The translations under genes and the position numbers were made by a program. This document shows, one piece after another, positions 25,601-36,549 of a DNA stretch of 64,000 nt. Each line of letters begins with the position of its first letter. Within the stretch, counting starts at the first letter, position 1. The notes under the pieces are model-generated. The model searched no databases, was not told the DNA's origin, and was given only the letters and a program-made list of their open reading frames with translations. The DNA comes from Primulina eburnea. Lineage: Eukaryota > Streptophyta > Magnoliopsida > Lamiales > Gesneriaceae. Location: positions 6,425,869 to 6,489,868 of the forward strand of contig NC_133109.1 in NCBI RefSeq assembly GCF_022965805.1, given 5' to 3'.

Positions 25601-26137
25601 AAAGATCTTCTGGTCTTTCAGTGGATGACCATGTGTATTTTCTATAATTCTTCGCATCATTGTTGAACCAGGATGTCCCAATCGATCATGCCAATTGGTT
25701 AATATCGAAGAATTATCAACTACCATGTTTGATTCAATAGGACTTATATGTGTATAATGCAATCCAGTAGGGAGCATTGATAGTTTTTCAATCACATATT
25801 TCTTTCCTGATTTATATGTGATAAGACACATATATTTCTCATTCCCTTCATTCATTGTTTGAGTATCATACCCATGGGAATATATATCATTAAAACTCAA
25901 CAAATTTCTTTTCGATTGTGGTGAATATAAAGCATCATTGATCAAAAATTTTGTACCATTAGGTAACAAAAATTGTGCTTTACCACATCCTTTAATCAAG
26001 TCTACAGGACCTGATATTGTATTCACCGTTGTTTTTGTTGGTTTTAGTTCCAAAAAATATCTTTTATCTCGGAGGATAGTGTGCGTTGTACCACTATCGG
26101 GTATGCAAACTTCAGTTTTGCTCATAGCATTTTCCAT
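22625..26137 (-). pseudogene. Copia-2 pol (protease to RNase H, few breaks)
   Basis: It begins MENAMSKTEVCIPDSGTTHT, the protease active site. Then GAG-pre-integrase (NWHDRLGHPG, CKACSLGK); integrase (GDICGPIHPP, LDNAGEFTSQ, HTQNGLAESL); RT ([21 protein letters not shown]); RNase H (YADAGYLSDPHKARSQTGYV, EDNAACVAQMK), ending in DLFTKALPTS and a stop at 22625-22627. Visible lesions: an in-frame stop at 25541-25543, frame changes at about 24390 and about 23880, and an in-frame TGA near 22826. About 130 nt with no ORF separate it from gag, so it may have been expressed by a separate mechanism or splicing. Confidence 0.92.
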
Positions 26138-26264
26138 ATTTGAACTTCAAAAAAATATGTAATGAAATAAAATTACTGACAATACATATATAAATATAAC
26201 ACATATCATAATTGTACAATAAAACATTATTATATGAATACATGAAAAACAAATTATTGTACAT

Positions 26265-27408
26265 TTATATTCTACCACTATATTGTTCATTTTCAGAAAA
26301 ATCATTGAGAAAATCTGCAGCATCAAAATTGTTCATTTCTATCCCACCAACATGTTGATCATTTCCAGAGAAATCATTCATAAAATCACCAGCATCAAAA
26401 TGAGTTGAATCACTCAAACGGTCACTGCGTTCAGTGAAGTTGGTCTCCTTTTCTTTCCCCTTTAATGATTCTTTATAAAGTTTACAAAGGTGCTCAGGGG
26501 CTCGACAAACTTTGGACCAATGTCCTGGAGTACCACATCTGTAACAAGAACTTTCATATCTTTTTGAGTGATTCTCATTAACACTTGTATTCTCATGATG
26601 CCTTTTCGGTGGATGGTTTGGGACGCTCTTTTGAGATGAGTTATAAAAATAACTATCTCTATTGTTTTCAAAACCACGGCCTCGACCACGACCACGGCCA
26701 ATTCCACGTCCACGACCACGTCCACGACCTCGTCCTCGACCTCGACCAAAATCTTGTCTTTGAATTAGATTTTGGTTTCGAGGTTTAAATTCATTTTTAC
26801 TTACATCATTTACTTCTGGAAATGCTGTTGATCCAGTGGGTCGGGACTGATGATTTCTCATTAATAGCTCGTTGTTTTTTTTCCGCCACAAGAAGACAAG
26901 CGATGAGCTCAGAATATCTCGCAAATCCACGTACTCTATATTGTTGTTGTAGAGTAATATTTGATGCATGAAACGTGGAAAATGTTTTTTCAAGCATCTC
27001 AGATTCTGTGACCTCATGTCCACAAAATTTTAGCTGCGAGATTATTCGATACATCGCTGAATTATAATCACTGACTTTCTTAAAATCTTGGAATCTTAAC
27101 ATATTCCATTCATCACGGGCGGTCGGAAGTATAACTTCCCTTATATGTTCAAATCTTTCTTTCAATCCTTTCCACAAAGCCATGGGATTTTTTTCAGTCA
27201 GATATTCACATTTTAATCCCTCGTCGAGATGTCGACGCAAAAATATCATGGCTCTTGCCTTTTCTTGTGATGTACATATGTCATTTTCTTTAATAGTCTC
27301 GCTTAGACCCAATGACTCAAGATGCATTTCTACATCTAGAGTCCATGGCATATAATTCTTTCCCGTGATGTCGAGCGCAACAAATTCGAGCTTTGTTAAA
27401 TTTGACAT
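26265..27408 (-). pseudogene. Copia-2 gag (one frameshift)
   Basis: ATG at 27408 opens MSNLTKLEFVALDITGKNY, then EWNMLRFQDFKKVSDYNSAM, typical of the Copia UBN2 gag domain. The frame changes at about 26880 in a run of eight T (plus strand), consistent with a one-base indel. The second frame has an Arg-Gly repeat region (26660-26755; possible RNA-binding RG box) and a zinc knuckle CYRCGTPGHWSKVC (near 26500). It ends in two copies of an FNDFSGN-like acidic motif before the stop at 26265. Confidence 0.9.
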
Positions 27409-28119
27409 GGTGGTACTAAAAAAAATTACGATACATTTTATTAGTTAATGAATATTGCAATACAAAGTAATGGATAAACAACAACTACAAGCATTTTTAA
27501 AAATAAAGAAAACACACGAGGAGGATATTCTCCGATAAATACAAGACTCGTGAGTATGATAACCAAAATAATTAAAAATAACCTTGAGAAAGCCATCTTC
27601 TTTTTTCTTCGAAAAATTTGATGAAGAATATTTTTTAGAGAAGAAGAGAAAGTTGGATTGATTGAATGTGTTTGTGAGATGATATTTATAGGGCAAAAAC
27701 TAGCCGTTTGTTGCCGTTTATGACCGTTGATGTACAAAAAATAAATGTATGTATTTGTATAATTTTATGGTAATAATATGATGTATATAATATTAGACAT
27801 GTTTAAATAATTATGTATATCATATCATAATATTATAATGAGTGTCATAATTTATTTTGTTTAAAAATCGTATAGGCTTTTATACTTGTCGTATTCCTTG
27901 CCGGGAGTGTGGAATGTCGTCTTAACATCCTCCCAGGATTTATAACAAGTTTTTGAAAAATTATTTTTATTATTAATAATAACATTATATTATATATTAA
28001 ATATATATACACAATAAATAAATAACAGTAAAATAAAAATTATTACTTTTGTTACCTTTTTCTTCTGTTCGGAGCTTGGAAAAGTATGTAGGACTTTTAG
28101 AGCTTCGTGCTGATAACGT

Positions 28120-28400
28120 GTTGTGAAAAAGTAAAAATTTATGGTAAAAAGTAAAAATCTCAAACTCTCAAAATTTACCAAACTACACACTTTATAATAT
28201 TTTTCTCTCTACTCAATTGTGATTTTCTTCTCAAATGAGAGATCTATTTATAGAGTTTCTTTACACATAATCCAAAAATAAAATTCATCATCACCTACAT
28301 CATCACACACTAATTTTCAATATTTACAACTCTTATTTTCAACATTCAAATATTCAACATTCAAATATTCAATACACACATTTTAAATTATTTTTCAACA
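28120..28400 (-). repeat. Copia-2 5' LTR
   Basis: 281 bp, same ends as the 3' LTR. It is longer because CATCATCAC-like and AACATTCAAATATTC segments are duplicated. TATAAATA (minus) lies at 28245-28252. Confidence 0.93.
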
Positions 28401-29002
28401 AATAATAATATATAATAGATAATAGATAAGTTGTTTGCATTCGGAGTTGTGCATATCATTGTCGTTTGATCATGTGGGTCATGTAGGCCTTATGTAGAGT
28501 CCATATGATCCAACTACCGTATTGTGTAAAGTAGAGGATCCAAGATCCTCGAGTAAGGGTATTCCAAGGGGGAAATATTTGATTTGGCCTAATGAATTTT
28601 TGTTTGGTACTAAATTTGGAATGGTGGTATTGGGATACAAATTTATTCTTAATTAAGATCATGAACTATCTTGATCCATTTAGAACAATGGGAATCTAAA
28701 TCACATCCCCAATTTGCTTTCAATATACCATCAACTCCAGAGATTCAATCCTTCTAAAACTTGAGAGATCAAGTGTTGAAAAAGAATCCCTTTATCCTGA
28801 ACACTTATATTGATGACTTGACAGAAAAGTTGGCTATAATATGATATGAACAACATTGAATATTTATGTTTTGTGTCCAGTTTTCAGTTATACATGTTTC
28901 CTTCTTTACTTGAGACAATAAAGTTCAAAATAAAATAACTATAATGCAATGAGTAGTTGTACATCACATAGTTTGTCACTTTGGTTCCTCCATATCATTC
29001 AT
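28401..29002. other. Intergenic, includes 3' flank of the receptor kinase gene
   Basis: Begins with AATAATAATA left from the microsatellite, then AT-rich sequence. The part near 28880-29002 should be the 3' UTR of the minus-strand kinase gene. Short ORFs here have no recognisable domain. Confidence 0.5.
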
Positions 29003-31618
29003 TCAACGGCCCTTTGGATTGACAATCTGTGAGAAAACATTGTCAGTATTGTCGATGTCGTCTCCAAGGCTTAAGGTATTCCGGTGCATGGCGATGAGGC
29101 TGTTGTGATCAATTCCTTCTTCCACGCTGTCTAGATCCACACTACCTGTTGGGGCAGCAGTGTTTCTTCCGCCCTCGGGATTTTCTTGCAACTGAAGTGC
29201 GAACTCTAGGTTCCACAGCACGTCACCCATCGAAGGGCGCTCGACTCCATGATCAGACAAGCATTTCTCCGCAGTATCCACGAATTTCTTCAAGCCTTCC
29301 GGAGTAATCTTTCCCTTGAGTTGAGGATCGATGATTTCTTCAATGGTCTTGTTCTTTGCGCATCGTTGAGCCCAATCAGCAAGGCTGACTTGCTCCTTTG
29401 GAAGGTTTGGGTTCAGAGCTGGCCTACCGCATAGTACCTCAAAAAGAACTACTCCGAATGAATATACGTCAGACTTCTCTGTCAATTGCTGTCTTCGGAA
29501 ATATTCAGGATCCAGATAGCCGAAGCTTCCTTTCACCACAGTACTGACATGGCCTTTGTTCATGTTAGGCCCTGTTTTCGACAGCCCGAAATCTGAAACC
29601 TTGGCGACCCATTTCTCGTCCAGGAGAATGTTTGTCGTTTTGACATCCCTGTGAATGATAGTGTACTTGGCTCCCGTATGCAGGTAGTGGAGCCCTCGGG
29701 CAGCCCCGATGCATATCTCCAGCCTCTGTTTCCATGTGAGGGTGATTTTGTTTCCTTTGTAAAGATGCTCCCTCAGCGTTCCGTGCCCCATGTAATCATA
29801 AACCAAGATCATTTCTCCATTGTCTTCACAGAAGCCAATCAGTGAGACCAAATGCCTGTGTCTCAGCCTCGAAAGCATCTCGATTTCCGTTTGGAATTCA
29901 TTCACTCCTTGCTCGGAAGATGGATTCGATCTCTTAATGGCCACTTTGTTTTCCCCATCGATGACACCTTTGTACACCTTGCCAAACCCACCAACCCCTA
30001 TGACGTTGGACTCGTCAAAATTTTTGGTGGCATTTTTAATCTCTGTGAGGGTGAAGTAGCGACAATTGCAAGCTGCGTCTGATGAAATGGCAGTGCCGCC
30101 TTGACTTCTGCCTGACATGGAAGTTTTGGCTGTCGTGGAATTGGAATTCCAAGAAATTGGCAGCCAACTCGAACCTGTATCGACTCCATGGATCCTCTTC
30201 TTCCTCTTGTAGGCCACTAGAAATACAGCTGCGGCCACCCCAAATGCTGCGGCTCCTCCTGCAGCTCCAGTAATCAGAACTGTGAAACTACTCGACTTAT
30301 CTGACGATTCATAACTCTTAGGTGCTAATAGAGCTTCCTGATAACTCTTCATCATGTCCGAAATGGTGGGGTTGGGACCTGCTAGATTTGACTTCGCATT
30401 ATCACTGAGCTTGAATATCTCCAATCCATTGAGAAGCACATCAGCAAATTCAGCTTTAGTTTTGTCAGACGGATGAAGGGTCACCCAAAGTTGCGGATCG
30501 CCGCTCTTATTGTTCACTTGAACGACATAATCTCTTATGGTTGGAGTTGCCGTAGAATGGGTCCAGGCATATATATCTACCTCAGTTGTTGCAGTTTTGT
30601 TGTTTATGAAAATATCAAAAACTCTTTGGTTGGGTTTAGTCATCTCAGAATCACACCAATGGAATCTGATGAGGTACATAAAATTGGGATCTACCTGGAA
30701 AATCCATGTCAAATTAGAATTTTTGTTTACATCCACAAAGGCACCCATGGATCTGTAACTCTCGTACACGTCTAATGGTGCCATATAAGATGGCAAACCT
30801 TTGTAACTAACTGTAGTATTTGCCGTCAAGGCAACTCCTCGCCCAGCACCATAAATATAGAGGCTATCATCATACCAACTCCGCAAAAGGCCATCAGAAT
30901 CATTTGTTGGAGGGATGTATTGCCCGCCCACATTCAACCTGAACATTGTCTCCATGCTTGTGGTGCCAATGGGTACCGTTGTTGCAGATTCAAAATCGTT
31001 TCCCGATCCAACCGAACCTGCTAGTACCGGGTCCTGATCGAATAAACTGGGTGAAGAAATCACCTCAATGCCATTGACGAATGCAAAAGCCTGGGGCTGG
31101 GTGTCAGATGGCTTGAATGTTACCTTAAGTGTGGGAGATTCTGACGGGGCAAGATAATATTCTTTGATGAAATAAGCTTGAGAAAGAGCCTCGGCAGCTA
31201 AAGAAGCACTGAAATTGTTCAGCAGGGTGACCCCTGCAGCTAGAACGGAGAAATATGAATTTGAAATGTTGAGATTTGGGTAGGATGATGGGTAAAAATG
31301 GAGACGAAGTAAGGTGCGAGAGGTTGAGTTCTGGAGGGGAAACTGATATGATGCTTCGGATTGGAAAATTCTAGCGGTCATGTATGGAACCTGAGAAGAT
31401 AATGAAGGGTCCTGGATTTCAGCATTGGCAGTGACAGATTTGTCCCCTGGCAAGAGGTATTTGGCGTCCGGATCCCAAGCCCGGCCATCTGAGTCGTTCC
31501 CGACGTTCAAAGAGCCGCAGTCCAAGACTAATGCAGGAGGACCTTTGCTTGCAACATGGATTACATTCAGAAAAGACAGACTGAGAACACAGACAAGTAT
31601 GTGAAAATTCACTATCAT
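29003..31618 (-). CDS. ANX1-like: CrRLK1L receptor-like kinase, ANXUR/FERONIA clade
   Basis: An uninterrupted 871-residue frame, as expected for the mostly intronless CrRLK1L family. I chose the ATG at 31618 over the upstream one at 31696, because it opens directly on a signal peptide (MIVNFHILVCVLSLSFLNVI, cleavage likely near residue 24). Order: malectin-like extracellular region about 30-405 (VPYMTARIF, LRLHFYPSSYPNLNISNSYF, AFAFVNGIEV, MFRLNVGGQ), NLAGPNP, one membrane helix about 445-470, kinase from about 535 with GVGGFGKVYKG (541-551), VAIK Lys562, HRDVKTTN (Asp658), DFG (Asp676), and the C-terminal VFSQIVNPKGR. All catalytic residues are present. From memory, WDPDAKYL, GPNMNKGHV and QIVNPKGR favour ANXUR1/2 over FERONIA. 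ANXUR proteins act at the pollen tube plasma membrane as RALF-peptide sensors controlling wall integrity. Clade membership needs a tree. Confidence 0.95.
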   Translation of the reverse strand: MIVNFHILVCVLSLSFLNVIHVASKGPPALVLDCGSLNVGNDSDGRAWDPDAKYLLPGDKSVTANAEIQDPSLSSQVPYMTARIFQSEASYQFPLQNSTSRTLLRLHFYPSSYPNLNISNSYFSVLAAGVTLLNNFSASLAAEALSQAYFIKEYYLAPSESPTLKVTFKPSDTQPQAFAFVNGIEVISSPSLFDQDPVLAGSVGSGNDFESATTVPIGTTSMETMFRLNVGGQYIPPTNDSDGLLRSWYDDSLYIYGAGRGVALTANTTVSYKGLPSYMAPLDVYESYRSMGAFVDVNKNSNLTWIFQVDPNFMYLIRFHWCDSEMTKPNQRVFDIFINNKTATTEVDIYAWTHSTATPTIRDYVVQVNNKSGDPQLWVTLHPSDKTKAEFADVLLNGLEIFKLSDNAKSNLAGPNPTISDMMKSYQEALLAPKSYESSDKSSSFTVLITGAAGGAAAFGVAAAVFLVAYKRKKRIHGVDTGSSWLPISWNSNSTTAKTSMSGRSQGGTAISSDAACNCRYFTLTEIKNATKNFDESNVIGVGGFGKVYKGVIDGENKVAIKRSNPSSEQGVNEFQTEIEMLSRLRHRHLVSLIGFCEDNGEMILVYDYMGHGTLREHLYKGNKITLTWKQRLEICIGAARGLHYLHTGAKYTIIHRDVKTTNILLDEKWVAKVSDFGLSKTGPNMNKGHVSTVVKGSFGYLDPEYFRRQQLTEKSDVYSFGVVLFEVLCGRPALNPNLPKEQVSLADWAQRCAKNKTIEEIIDPQLKGKITPEGLKKFVDTAEKCLSDHGVERPSMGDVLWNLEFALQLQENPEGGRNTAAPTGSVDLDSVEEGIDHNSLIAMHRNTLSLGDDIDNTDNVFSQIVNPKGR

Positions 31619-32577
31619 GGCTGCATGAAGAAATCTGGCGTACAGGAAAATAGAGTTTCCGCAGGAACAAAAACAGGGGACGATGCTTTCCTGCACGCCT
31701 GGAAATTTTTTATTATTATTAACCTTTTCTTTTTCTCGTTGAGAATTACGGTTTTGAGCTAAGCCATTTCTTGGCGTGCATGGAGGGAGATTCTGAGGAT
31801 TTCCAGCGACCTCAAATATAGGGAAAACGCTAGAAAAATTAGACTTGTGGATACAAATTTATTTTTCTGTGTATTTTTTGTGCACGTGGTTTTGTGAAAA
31901 TCGTGTGTTTCTGTCTTAGGTTGATTGAGATTCCGTGGTAGGTGAGGTGGGAAACTCCGAAAGAAAACGGAGGGAGGGGAGTTAAGGTCTGAGGTTGGTT
32001 ATGAAATGACTGGGAATCCATTAAAAGCCATATGAACCAACCATTTACTATTTTGGCTAAAGATTTCATGGGAATTCAAATTTATAGTAAATTTGAATCA
32101 TAAATATAGTGCACATCTCGTTGTCCATTAATTCAAATAAAATATGTTTATATAAACAGATATAAATACAAGGCAAAGATCAGATCTATTTCTGAATTTT
32201 TGTCGTCTTTAAAATTTTCAATTTGTTTTTCCTGACAAAATTAACTTTTTTAAAATCTAAGAGAAGATTATCCATTATCAAAATAAGAGCATTGGTTGAA
32301 TCTGAAATATTTTAACAAATACTTCTACAGCAGCACGTAGGTCCACCATATATCCATATCAAGGTCACAATATTTAAAAATTACAAATTGATTCATATGC
32401 CTAATGACTAATGTGACTTGTAAAACTAGAAAACCCAATTTCATCCATAAAATTTTACAGAACAATCTTGGTTGTATCCAATATTATCAAGATGCGAATG
32501 GTAACCATATCAGATACCAAAACCACGTTTCATAAATATTATTTTCAGATAATCCTATATCCATATCCGACCACATA
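31619..32577. other. Upstream region of the receptor kinase gene
   Basis: Leader and promoter side of the minus-strand kinase gene, with AT-rich sequence after about 32080. The 78-nt upstream extension of the ORF (to 31696) is probably leader. No other gene is seen. Confidence 0.5.
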
Positions 32578-33082
32578 TAAAAGTGTCAATCGAGTGGGTT
32601 GAATCGGATTTCGAGTCAACCCGTCTAACCCGCCTAACCCGAATTTTATTAATTTTTTTAAAATTTTTTAAAAAAAATTAATGAAAAAATTTCAAAAAAT
32701 AAAAAATAATAATAATATTTTAATTTAAACACATAATAACAAAAAAATTTCGATTTAAATTTGAAAATTTAATCATAGAAAATTAAAAATATATTTACTA
32801 AATCAAATAAAAAATTGTTAAAAAAATAAAAATATACAAAATAAATATTAAATGATGAAAATTTATCATATAAATATACAATAAATTGTGTTCACAATAT
32901 ATAAAAATATAGGTAATATTTTCAAAAAAAAGTTCGCGGGTCAACCTGCGACCCAACCCGAAACCCGTCTAACATGGCACTAACCCGAATCCACCCGACC
33001 CGAACCCGAAAAACCCGAACCTGATTTTTTTCGTGTTAGGTCGTGTCGGGTTGACGGGTCGTGTCGCATTTTGACACCCCTA
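32578..33082. mobile_element. hAT-type MITE, 505 bp
   Basis: Ends TAAAAGTGTCAA and TTGACACCCCTA form a 12-bp inverted repeat with three mismatches. They are flanked by a perfect 8-bp duplication ACCACATA (32570-32577 and 33083-33090). Subterminal GGGTT/AACCC motifs repeat on both arms around an AT-rich core. It lies between the receptor kinase promoter and the 3' end of the ATG8 gene. Confidence 0.92.
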
Positions 33083-33257
33083 ACCACATATGTAGGAATA
33101 TCCGGCATGATGTATAATCATTTCCAGAATATAGAAGCATGTACAAATTATTTATATATAGTATTTGTCACCATTGTCACGAAGGAGTAGATATCAAATA
33201 TATATACATATTGCACATTTTGTGCGCCACATCACAAAATAAGAAAAAAGTGAATAA

Positions 33258-35759
33258 TTAATTAGGATCACCGCCGAAGGTTTTCTCGCTGCTGTAGCAC
33301 ATGTACAAGAACCCATCTTCATCCTTGGCTGCATCATACAATGACTCCATCAAGCTTGCTGCACAAGAAAACAGCCAACTTTCATACTAGCACAAACTAG
33401 GAATTTAACTCTAATTACACACAGAGATGTAGTTGTGAAAAAATTTCAATTTACATGTTTGCGGCAATGTATTCTGCACAAAGACAAAAAGAGCTTTGCC
33501 AGGAGCCAGATGAAGCCTGCCACTCAGAATGTGAATGAATTGGCCAACAGACATGTCCCGAGGTACCAGGAATCTGCTTGCAAAAGAACTCATATATCAC
33601 CTCTTGTGACCACCTTATCTCAATAAAAGTAAAAGATATATTTTTTTGGTACTCTTATTCAAAACCTCAGATATATATTTAGTAGCTTGTGGGGTTGACA
33701 ATTGTTATCCAGTGGGAAATATTATGGAGTTTTCTAAGTTACAACTTTTGGAATAGTATGAGAAAGTCAATGAACAAGTCACTTTCTCAATCAAAGAGAA
33801 AACTTGCCAAAAAATTGTATATTATCATATAAAAACATGGAATAGCAAGAACTAGTTTCTTCTATTACAGGAAATTGATGCTCGTGGTAGGTTCAGGACA
33901 AACCAATGAGTTTGAAATGGGACAGAGTAGCTCCAGGTAGCAAGATCGCTAATACATAGGACACAAAAGTATGTATGCTAACAAGGATGAAGTGATGACC
34001 CCGAGATTAGTGAGGCAAAATTTTTAACCAATCCTTTCGATATGAACGGGGTGCGGGTGCAAAAATACTCACGGGAGTGAGTGTCACTGCATACCAGTAC
34101 AAGCATGACACAGCAAATCAACCTATAAAGTTTTCATCATCTATTTGATCAGTTGACTTAAAAGCGAAAACACATATAGATAGATAGATAGACAGATAGA
34201 TAGATATGAACGAATAGCGACGATAACTATCTGTCATTGCCATATGATTGAGTCCACTAAAACATGCATTATCTTCATGCATGTAGTCATAAAATAAAGA
34301 ATGAGACTAAAAGGATATCTATGTTAAACACTAAGGGAAAAAATACAACACGAGTTGATAATTGGAAAAGAAAGAAAAGACTTACTTCTTCTTCTCCATC
34401 TCAGGGAGGTCAGTTTTCTCGTACCTTTCAACGACCACCTGCAACAATCCCCATGAGTAACTAACAGCAGAAACGCATGCACAACTAGATTTAAAGTTAT
34501 AGAAACAGACTATCAGTAGCTAGATACATAAGATTATCCATCATTCAGGTTTACGCCCTTGCTTTAAGCTTTATTATGCCATCTTGAAAGATAAAATGTA
34601 TTTTTGCATAGTTATAAACAAGCACAGCAACAGGCAATTTTGTTTGTCAAAAGAATCTTGAGCATATTCAACAGTTATTTGTTCAAAAAATTTACAGAAT
34701 TCTGAACATAGATACGATGAAAATGCTTCCAAAACTAATTCATATAAAATTTTCAGCTATGTAATTAATCTCGATGTCAAGATAAAGTTCATTAGAGTGA
34801 TTCGAACAAGTTAATCAAAGCCACCCAAACCACCAACTTAACAAAAACAACACTGCCACTTAGTCTCCCATCTGCCTCTCTACCTCCAGGATATACATCA
34901 CACACCTCATCACACAATTAGTAACCAACAGTTGTTTCCATCTCGAGTACACCCACTCACAGTTGGCTTATTCACCGCTCCTAGAATCATCCTTTGAAGA
35001 CCTTCTTTATCAGCTCTAAGTAGCATGAAATCATCAAAACTAACTTATTCCCCATAATTGTAGCTTTAAGCAAACAACATTAACCAGAAATGCACCTCGA
35101 TTTTAATACATCTTAAAAGGGTCCATTTATTCTATATGACAAAAAAAGATCGAGAGGAAACAATTAAAGATGAAATGCACTTCTATGCTGAAAATGTTTC
35201 TCAAATAAAAAAAGAGAAAACCTATGGCCGCAGGGCGTACAAAACATTTTTTTACAGAACCCAGAAGGTCTATCATTGTTTTGCTTGAAATCTATGTTTA
35301 TACTTTCTGCTAATTCTTTCTCCTCCCCAACAAAAAAAAATGAGAAAAAGAAAAAGTAAATAGAGCAATTAAACCAAGTAAGCTCGCTCGGTTCACATGT
35401 CAAGCTAGGCTACAGCACCAGGAAAATAAATAGTATTAGGGACAGAAAATTCGTGCAATCTAAGACATAATTCACTTCCGATCGTGGAAAAATCCATTAG
35501 CCACGAAAATAATAGATTAATTTGTCAGGAATTTTCAAAGTTCAGAGCTTCACTTACAGGGAGTCGATCGGGATATTTGGCGATAATGTCCTGTGATTCT
35601 AGCATTCTTTCCTCTGCAATGAATTGAGATATTAATCATTCAATTTGAGCTATAAATCACTAAATCGAACAAAATCTTCGAAAGGAAGAACGAAAATAAT
35701 AGACAGTACGAACCAAGGGAGAATTGTCCCTTGAAAGTTTGAGTCTTCGCACGCCCCAT
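33258..35759 (-). CDS. ATG8I: ATG8i-type autophagy-related ubiquitin-like protein, five exons
   Basis: Exons on the minus strand: 35759-35714 ([15 protein letters not shown]), 35613-35558 ([19 protein letters not shown]), 34438-34386 ([17 protein letters not shown]), 33573-33455 ([32 protein letters not shown]) and 33358-33258 ([31 protein letters not shown]). All junctions are GT-AG. Lengths 46, 56, 53, 119 and 101 nt join in phase to 124 residues plus a stop. [22 protein letters not shown] and [10 protein letters not shown] are diagnostic of the ATG8h/i group. ATG8 is conjugated to phosphatidylethanolamine on autophagosome membranes after its C-terminal Gly is exposed. As I recall, Arabidopsis ATG8h/i end at this Gly without needing ATG4. 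This copy has GDPN after TFG, so it should need processing. Start and phases are well supported. Confidence 0.95.
34175..34206. repeat. GATA microsatellite in ATG8i intron 3
   Basis: About 32 bp of GATA repeats with one GACA interruption, inside the 34385-33574 intron. Confidence 0.85.
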
Positions 35760-36193
35760 TTGCGATTTGATAGATGGTACCCAACCCCGAGAGAGATATA
35801 GACGATTGCGTTTACAATTTTACAACTACTACTTTTCCAGCGGGCAACCTTCTGCACGGGGTGTTTCTTTTTTTTTTTTTTTTTTTTTTTTTTTTCCATT
35901 TTGATCAATTATTTTAAAAAAAATTAAATACTTTCTTAAAAACATGGTTGATTAGATTCATTTTACAAATTTTTCCCTTTCCTAATGCAAACCCGACTCT
36001 CCTCCCTTTTTCACCATAAATTATATATAACGACACGTGTACATGACTAAACTTAGTCACAGACTGAGTTTGGTTTGGGTCCGGTTAACAATTGGTTCCC
36101 GTCCGGTTAGATCCTTTATTTTAAAAAAATTATTATTCATTAAAACATTTAAATTTTTAAAAAAAAATAAAAAGATCTTGCACTTATAAGTTT
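35760..36193. other. ATG8i upstream region with a long poly-T
   Basis: Promoter side of the minus-strand ATG8i gene. A run of about 28 T (35868-35895) lies about 110 bp upstream of the start codon. On the transcribed strand this is poly-A. No other gene is seen. Confidence 0.55.
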
Positions 36194-36374
36194 GGCAAAT
36201 ACTTGTGTGAGACGGTCTCACGGGTCGTATTTGTGAGATGGATCTCTTATTGGGTCATCTATGAAAAAGTATTATTTTCTATGCTAAGAGTACTACTTTT
36301 TATTGTGAATATGATTATGATTGACACATCTCACAGATTAAGATCCGTAAGACGGTCTCACATGATACTCACTC
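36194..36374. mobile_element. Mutator-like MITE, copy B (181 bp)
   Basis: Runs from GGCAAATACTTGTG to ATACTCACTC with flanking 9-bp near-duplications TATAAGTTT and TATAAGTTA (36185-36193, 36375-36383). It has the same ends and interior as copy A (8738-8908), reversed. Two independent insertions with the same ends confirm the element boundaries. Confidence 0.85.
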
Positions 36375-36549
36375 TATAAGTTATAACTATATAAGATGCA
36401 TATATAGCCTTTTTTGATATATAGAAATCAAAGTCTACGGAGCTCGCTTATCTTTACACATGTATCTTTAGGAACGGCGCTACTCAATCATTCCAATTTC
36501 ATCTCGTAATTGTTCCAGATGTTCCCTTATTTATGTCATATTCTTCTTC

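Larger units (their letters stand above)
22205..28400 (-). mobile_element. Copia-2: 6.2-kb Copia retrotransposon, minus strand
   Basis: Short LTRs (22205-22459 and 28120-28400; TGTTGTG...TTCAACA on the plus strand) flanked by AATAA on both sides. On the minus strand the order is 5' LTR, gag, protease, integrase, RT, RNase H, polypurine tract, 3' LTR, with no extra ORF. Inside the 5' LTR (minus) the sequence CGTTATCAGCACGA replaces the usual initiator-Met PBS. I recall this phrase from other plant Copia families but could not assign the tRNA. Gag and pol each have a few breaks. Confidence 0.95.

Noticed and set aside
26462..26788. ORFs with Val-Asp or His-Asp repeats
   Set aside because: Shadow frames of the Arg-Gly repeat region of Copia-2 gag.
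28456..28662. Minus-strand ORF of 68 codons
   Set aside because: No recognisable domain, AT-rich intergenic setting, no splice or promoter support.
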